Shown piece after piece: positions 60,414 to 64,000 of a stretch of 64,000 nucleotides of DNA. Numbering within the stretch: the stretch's first letter is position 1; every line of letters begins with the position of its first letter. The DNA is taken from positions 288,392-352,391 of the forward strand of contig NZ_JASGBQ010000001.1 of assembly GCF_030053595.1 (NCBI RefSeq), written 5' to 3'. The notes under the pieces are model-generated. The model made no database searches. It was not told where the DNA came from and was given only the letters and a program-made list of their open reading frames with translations. The stretch is from Fusibacillus kribbianus. Lineage in GTDB: Bacteria > Bacillota > Clostridia > Lachnospirales > Lachnospiraceae. The translations under genes and the position numbers were made by a program.

Positions 60414-61401
60414 TCTTTTTCTTTTTATCCTGTCTGCGGCGTTCATACCAGCGAAGCTGCTCCTCCCGGATCTGAGAAAACTCCTCTTTAAACCGGCTGG
60501 AGGTCGCCGTAGGATTTCTGCGGAACATCTTTGTCTTCAGGTACGCCATCTTTTCCGTCTGGGAATCATTTTCCCGTTTCAGCTTTCTGAGCCGCTCACC
60601 CAAACCGGACAGAATGCGGATCTCTTCTTTTTCTTTTTCACTTGCATTTTTTGAGAGTGCGTTCAGCCGCTCATTGGCCACATCAAGAATGGTCTCTATA
60701 CGGCTCCCGGCTGCACCGGCAAGCTCAGCAATTCTCTCTCCCCAGGTGTCGAACTGCATGTTGATCCGCTCTCCGGCCTGCTCCCGCTTCTCCAGCCAGT
60801 TCTTTCGGAACTCAAGAGCCTGCTCCGAAAGCTGCGCCTGGACTTCCGCAAATTCCTTTTGGAATCTTGCCTTTGCATCGAGCATGTCCCGTATGCCCAG
60901 TGCCACCTTCACCGATACCACCGTATCACAAAGAAAAATCACAGATATGACGATCACAGCTACTGTGACCGTAACCGTCGGGAGTGCCAGCACAAACTCC
61001 TCCACCGGTTTATGAATGAACGTATTGAGAAGTATCGTAAAAAGTCCCCAGCAGAGTGAGGAGGACAGGCAGATAACTCCTTTGTAATTAAACCTCTGAT
61101 TACTGTAATCCCAGTATTTCACCTTGAAAATCGCTTCCATCGCAAGACCGACCACCAGCTCCAGTGCCGTGGCTCCCACCATGCCGGCCAAAAACATCAG
61201 GACAATATGTCCCCGGATATGAAGCGTCACAAGAAGCATCACAACCGCTCCCGAGCCGTAAATGGGAAGCAGGGGGGAATGAAGAAATCCACGGTTCACA
61301 AACCGGCGCTTCCGGATCGAAACATAAGTACTCTCAAAACACCAGCCAAAGAAACAGTATATATAAAAAAACAGCAGCCACTGCTGAAAAGAATAACTCA
61401 T
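60406..61401 (-). CDS. DUF1113 (putative ABC-transporter type IV) membrane protein
   Basis: A 331-residue protein. Five or so membrane segments in the first 170 residues, with the family-typical FFGWCFESTYVSIRKRRFVNRGFLHSP... start (only the beginning quoted) and YWDYSNQRFNYKGVICL. A long charged helix (about 180-330) follows. No ATPase partner nearby and function unknown. Lies between spoIIID and mbl. Good AGGAGG ribosome site. Confidence 0.85.
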   Translation of the reverse strand: MSYSFQQWLLFFYIYCFFGWCFESTYVSIRKRRFVNRGFLHSPLLPIYGSGAVVMLLVTLHIRGHIVLMFLAGMVGATALELVVGLAMEAIFKVKYWDYSNQRFNYKGVICLSSSLCWGLFTILLNTFIHKPVEEFVLALPTVTVTVAVIVISVIFLCDTVVSVKVALGIRDMLDAKARFQKEFAEVQAQLSEQALEFRKNWLEKREQAGERINMQFDTWGERIAELAGAAGSRIETILDVANERLNALSKNASEKEKEEIRILSGLGERLRKLKRENDSQTEKMAYLKTKMFRRNPTATSSRFKEEFSQIREEQLRWYERRRQDKKKKKS

Positions 61402-61422
61402 GAATCTACCTCCTGTATATTC

Positions 61423-61451
61423 AGTCTAGTGCAAGTGCCGCTGTCTGTCAA
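61423..61451 (-). promoter_or_regulatory. Promoter of the DUF1113 gene
   Basis: TTGACA (61446-61451), 17 bases, TAGACT (61423-61428), minus strand; short leader. Confidence 0.75.
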
Positions 61452-61619
61452 CCGGAAACTGGATCATCGCCCTTTCCGCATTAGAAATGCGGAGCCTTCG
61501 CCCGTGGTGAAAGCTCCGACACCGCACACCTGAGCCGGTTTCCGTGTCCCATGTTTCACGGACCGATCCGGGAGAACCCCGGTGTCTGCGGCGAAAAGAT
61601 GTGATCAAAAATTAGTATA
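61452..61619. other. Unassigned structured intergenic region
   Basis: This is the dense part of a 410-base stretch without a gene (61402-61811). Read on the minus strand it has a TATACT (61614-61619), then GACACCG...CGGTGTC enclosing two hairpins (CCGGG/CCCGG and CGGTCCGTG/CACGG-AA-ACCG), then CGGAGC/GCTCCG and CCGCATT/AATGCGG stems. It is GC-rich compared with the AT-rich sequence beside it. It matches no riboswitch I know by eye. It could be a small RNA, a protein-binding site cluster or decayed sequence. Confidence 0.4.
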
Positions 61620-61723
61620 CCGCAATTATCAGAAGACTCATCGCTTTCGACAAAATTCGACTTTTAATTTTGTACTTTTATTAAGCGTATTTATCGTTTT
61701 GTTAAATAGATACGCTATTCTCC

Positions 61724-61776
61724 AAAAAAGAAGCAGATATCCTTCTTTTTCCAAGCGGATACCTGCTCTCTCCTTC
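61724..61776 (-). terminator. Terminator after spoIIID
   Basis: GCAGGTATCC (61757-61766 on minus) pairs with GGATATCTGC (61733-61742) with one mismatch, followed by TTCTTTTTT. Bases 61620-61723 are AT-rich with an AGCGTAT/ATACGCT repeat and no gene. Confidence 0.75.
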
Positions 61777-61811
61777 TCTCTTCTTCTATCTTCCTCTCTC
61801 CCGGTGTGAAC

Positions 61812-62063
61812 CTACAGCCGATGCTGATATTTTTCCTTCGTTGCCATGCCGCCCCGAATATGCCGCTCTGACTTATTGATGTCCAGTACAAGACGCGCCT
61901 GTCCGGCCAGAGCCGGATTGATCCGCACAAGACGGTCAGTGACATCCTTATGTACCGTACTCTTACTGATTCCAAACTTTTTGGCGGTCTGCCGCACCGT
62001 CGCATTTGTCTCAATAATATAATTGGCAATCTCCACTGCCCGCTCTTCAATATAATCCTTCAA
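61812..62063 (-). CDS. spoIIID: Sporulation transcription factor SpoIIID
   Basis: An 83-residue DNA-binding protein that switches mother-cell genes from early to late programme. It matches SpoIIID throughout: KDYIEERAVEIANYI, the HTH TVRQTAKKFGISKSTVHKD, DRLVRINP, and RHIRGGMATKEKY. The start is TTG at 62063: it aligns with the family N-terminus and has GGGGGA seven bases upstream; the longer in-frame GTG adds seven residues not seen in the family. The sigma-E-like promoter fits its known control. Confidence 0.94.
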   Translation of the reverse strand: MKDYIEERAVEIANYIIETNATVRQTAKKFGISKSTVHKDVTDRLVRINPALAGQARLVLDINKSERHIRGGMATKEKYQHRL

Positions 62064-62093
62064 AGGGAAATCCCCCGCCAACACCGTTTTTAC

Positions 62094-62121
62094 AATGTAT
62101 GCGGGAGATTATTAATTATTC
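62094..62121 (-). promoter_or_regulatory. Candidate sigma-E promoter of spoIIID
   Basis: GAATAAT (62115-62121), 13 bases, CATACATT (62094-62101), minus strand. The -10 is a full match to CATACAnT. Confidence 0.7.
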
Positions 62122-62161
62122 TTTCCATACTTGTTCGTATGCAGAGGATTTTTATTTATGA

Positions 62162-63058
62162 TCACAGAAATACCGCCACCAGCGGAACGGTCACCAGCGT
62201 CAGGATCGTGGTAATCATGACGCCTCTGGCACAGATGCTGCTGTCTATTCCGATACTCTCCGGTGCGATCACTGCCATATTTCCTACCGGCATGGCGATC
62301 ATCACAGCTGTCACACCGCGAATGACCGGATCCAGAGAAATCAAATGAAGAAGAAGGACCACGATAATTGGGATCAGCACCAGCTTAATGGCAGAAAAAG
62401 CATAGATTTTCCAGTCCAGAAAAATAGTCTTCAGGTCGTTCTGCGCCAGGGAAACTCCCACCGTAATAAGAGCGATGGGTACGCAGGCATTTCCCATGTA
62501 TTCCACAGGCCCGCTGACAAAGAAGGGCAGATGAATCCTGGTCACCGTCAGAAGAAGCGTCAGGACACAGGCTACCACGCCCGGATTCCACAGGCTCCTG
62601 AGCGAAAGATGTTGTTCTCCCACGCCTGCCGCCTGATCCACCAGAAGCATTCCATATGTATAAAAACAGCAGCTGTAACCCAGGTTAAAGACCGCCGCAT
62701 AAATCACCGCCACATCTCCGTACAGGGCTTTTACCACCGGAATTCCGATAAATGCCACGTTGGAAAAGACAGTCATCAGCTTGTACATCAGCTTTTCTTC
62801 TTTATTCTTCCCAAAAAGAGCTCCTATCGGGATTCCCAGTAGAATCAGCCCCGTATACATCAGAATTGTGAACGCTCCTACGATCAGAAGATCACTGCCG
62901 GTTATTCCGCTGGTATCTCCCATTGCACTGGAGAGCAAAATAGCCGGATTCAGTATCTTTACCAGAAGATTGGAAATCTGCCGGTTGGTGTCCTTTCCGA
63001 TAATTTCCAGTCGATAAACCAGGCTTCCAACAAAAATCATGATCAAAAGAACCAGCAT
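62162..63058 (-). CDS. AEC (auxin efflux carrier) family transporter
   Basis: A 298-residue membrane protein with about ten spans. NPAILLSSAM, IPVVKALYGD and APESIGIDSSICARGVMITT fit the AEC/malate-permease family; substrate unknown. The visible start (ATG 63058) has only a weak ribosome site and the first helix begins at once. Just upstream another frame offers ATG with GGAAGG and MTTQEF, which would join this frame if one T were removed, so the true N-terminus may be split by a frameshift. Confidence 0.82.
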   Translation of the reverse strand: MLVLLIMIFVGSLVYRLEIIGKDTNRQISNLLVKILNPAILLSSAMGDTSGITGSDLLIVGAFTILMYTGLILLGIPIGALFGKNKEEKLMYKLMTVFSNVAFIGIPVVKALYGDVAVIYAAVFNLGYSCCFYTYGMLLVDQAAGVGEQHLSLRSLWNPGVVACVLTLLLTVTRIHLPFFVSGPVEYMGNACVPIALITVGVSLAQNDLKTIFLDWKIYAFSAIKLVLIPIIVVLLLHLISLDPVIRGVTAVMIAMPVGNMAVIAPESIGIDSSICARGVMITTILTLVTVPLVAVFL

Positions 63059-63064
63059 TTTTTC

Positions 63065-63083
63065 AAAACTCTTGTGTCGTCAT
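63065..63083 (-). other. Possible frameshifted N-terminus of the AEC gene
   Basis: ATG at 63083 (minus strand), GGAAGG eight bases upstream, reads MTTQEF then a stop. Deleting one T in the TTTT run (63065-63068) would give MTTQEFEKMLVLLIM, a normal family-like start. Confidence 0.4.
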
Positions 63084-63124
63084 CACAAGAACCTTCCGTT
63101 GTTGTCTTGTTCCGGCAGATTTCC

Positions 63125-63637
63125 TTATCGGTACATCACTGCCGAAGTTCCGTCCATTGTAAAGATCGCGGTATCCCCTGATATCTCATAATACATTGTT
63201 ACCGGTTCATACTGCAGACGATTAAAGGGAACCATGGTGAGCATGGTATCAGATGCTGTCCAACTGTAATCCGCACTTTCGTACCCCAATTTCACTTCCG
63301 CATAACCAGTATCATAAATAGCAATTATGCCTTCCTCATTGGACCAGATGCCAACTAAGTTATTGCTGCTGTTGCTTCTGTATTCCTCAGTGTAATAGTT
63401 ATTGGCAGAAGTCTCATAAATGCGGTTATCGCTGCAGGAATTATTCGAATAGGAACTGGAGGTATAGGAACTGCCAGAGTATGAGTTTCCGATGTAGGAA
63501 TCACTGCGATTCTTGCTGCCAAAGCCGTTCCTGATAAGAAGAAAAACAATAAAGAATACAATAAACTTTCCCCATTTGAATCCGCCCTTTTTATTGTTTC
63601 CGCTTGTTTTATTTGCTGCAGATGTCGTGTTTGCCAT
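63125..63637 (-). CDS. Small membrane-anchored hypothetical protein
   Basis: A 170-residue protein. A Lys/Asn-rich N-terminus, one span (about 24-38, FIVFFIVFLLIRNGF), a Ser/Tyr/Asn-rich low-complexity stretch (about 44-92), and a C-terminal beta-rich domain (about 93-170: GIWSNEEGIIAIYDTG, DTAIFTMDGTSAVMYR), reminiscent of small lipocalin-like or DUF-type surface domains. No family recognised. AAGGAG precedes the ATG. Confidence 0.7.
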   Translation of the reverse strand: MANTTSAANKTSGNNKKGGFKWGKFIVFFIVFLLIRNGFGSKNRSDSYIGNSYSGSSYTSSSYSNNSCSDNRIYETSANNYYTEEYRSNSSNNLVGIWSNEEGIIAIYDTGYAEVKLGYESADYSWTASDTMLTMVPFNRLQYEPVTMYYEISGDTAIFTMDGTSAVMYR

Positions 63638-63737
63638 AATTTCATTCTCCTTTTCGATCAGATTGTTTTCTGTTTGTTTTCATACTCTAACTATAACGGC
63701 CGAAAAAGAAAATTTGTTTTTGGCATGATTTTTGGTC

Positions 63738-63780
63738 AAAAAATTCAGGACAGGAGAATTCTCCTGCCCTGTCCTGCCAT
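63738..63780 (-). terminator. Terminator after the truncated last gene
   Basis: AGGACAGGGCAGGAG pairs with CTCCTGTCCT around AATT with a bulge, followed by GAATTTTTTG on the minus strand. Confidence 0.75.
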
Positions 63781-63786
63781 GCTGTT

Positions 63787-64000
63787 TTACCATCGGTACG
63801 CCGGTTTTTCGTATTCCCCTCCAAACGGAAAGAAACAGATCGTCGCCTCATCAACGCCGTCCCTCCAGAGAAATCTCACATAGATCTCTCTGGTCTCAAA
63901 GCCCTGTATGTTCTGATTACTTTTCTCTTCCTGTTCTTCAAAGATATTTTTTCCTTCCCATATGGCATCGGCTGTAATTTCATCTTTCAGGTGAGGAAAC
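63787..64000 (-). CDS. Hypothetical protein, N-terminus beyond the window
   Basis: The last 71 residues of a protein read from the window edge: FPHLKDEITADAIWEGKN, a Glu/Gln/Asn-rich stretch, TREIYVRFLWRDGVDEATICFFPFGG and the end KPAYRW. No family recognised. Stop TAA at 63787-63789, followed by a terminator. Confidence 0.65.
   Translation of the reverse strand, partial: FPHLKDEITADAIWEGKNIFEEQEEKSNQNIQGFETREIYVRFLWRDGVDEATICFFPFGGEYEKPAYRW

Noticed and set aside
61452-61619. Known riboswitch classes (cobalamin, c-di-GMP, THF, fluoride, TPP)
   Set aside because: None of their conserved cores could be found on either strand by eye.
1-64000. Mobile elements, CRISPR arrays, tRNA or rRNA genes
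   Set aside because: No transposase, integrase, regularly spaced repeats or tRNA-like cloverleaf noticed; short RNAs could still be missed by eye.

Overview
The window looks like a chromosomal segment of a low-to-mid GC, spore-forming, Gram-positive anaerobe of the class Clostridia, most likely a Lachnospiraceae member. The reasons are the gene orders tig-clpP-clpX-lon-ysxC and rho-rpmE-DUF1385-prmC-prfA, the DUF4250 and DUF4364 families, an NhaC antiporter, LPXTG/sortase surface proteins, and sporulation genes of the spoIIQ-spoIID-mbl-spoIIID type. This is an inference from families and synteny; I ran no database search. I see no tRNA, rRNA, CRISPR array, transposase or phage gene, so this is mostly core genome carrying two accessory-looking blocks.

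Bases 1-10000 hold a truncated LytTR response regulator, then a minus-strand operon of a membrane FHA protein followed by two paralogous zinc-ribbon Ser/Thr kinases. A large HTH-containing protein of unknown function is divergent from that operon, and a membrane-anchored DUF5050-like protein converges on it. Bases 10000-20500 form a sortase-assembled pilus locus read on the minus strand: coiled-coil protein, non-class-C sortase, signal peptidase I, a 1771-residue tip adhesin (nine His/Cys repeats, a CHAP domain, a fibro-slime domain, LPETG), a major pilin (LPETG), a class C sortase, and a small pilin with a proline-rich stalk (LPWTG).

Bases 20500-37700 carry envelope, stress and housekeeping genes: polysaccharide deacetylase, DUF4250, clpB behind a promoter overlapped by a CIRCE operator, a uracil/hypoxanthine-type glycosylase, nitroreductase, NYN/OST-HTH protein, aldehyde dehydrogenase, YjbQ, zinc ribbon plus NhaC, a rubredoxin/glutamate-synthase-like flavoprotein, prfA-prmC-DUF1385, rpmE, rho (with a repeat-rich insert) and DUF4364. 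Bases 37700-44050 hold a VanRS-like two-component pair, an orphan sugar-binding-type lipoprotein, TelA and XpaC.

Bases 44200-50400 are the protein quality-control operon (tig, clpP, clpX, lon, ysxC). Bases 50500-54100 hold a DJ-1/PfpI protein, a CYTH protein, a PutP-type Na+ symporter and a TetR regulator. Bases 54100-62100 are the sporulation and cell-shape block: spoIIQ-like, spoIID, comF, recD2, mbl-like, a DUF1113 membrane protein and spoIIID. Promoter-like motifs of the sigma-F and sigma-E types stand in front of the three sporulation genes. The last 2 kb hold an AEC-family transporter that may carry an N-terminal frameshift, a small membrane-anchored hypothetical protein and a truncated gene.

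The parts most worth a second look are the His/Cys-repeat CHAP adhesin of the pilus locus, the FHA plus twin-kinase operon with its divergent HTH gene, an unassigned structured intergenic region at 61452-61619, and a 12-C tract between two hairpins at 60340-60413.
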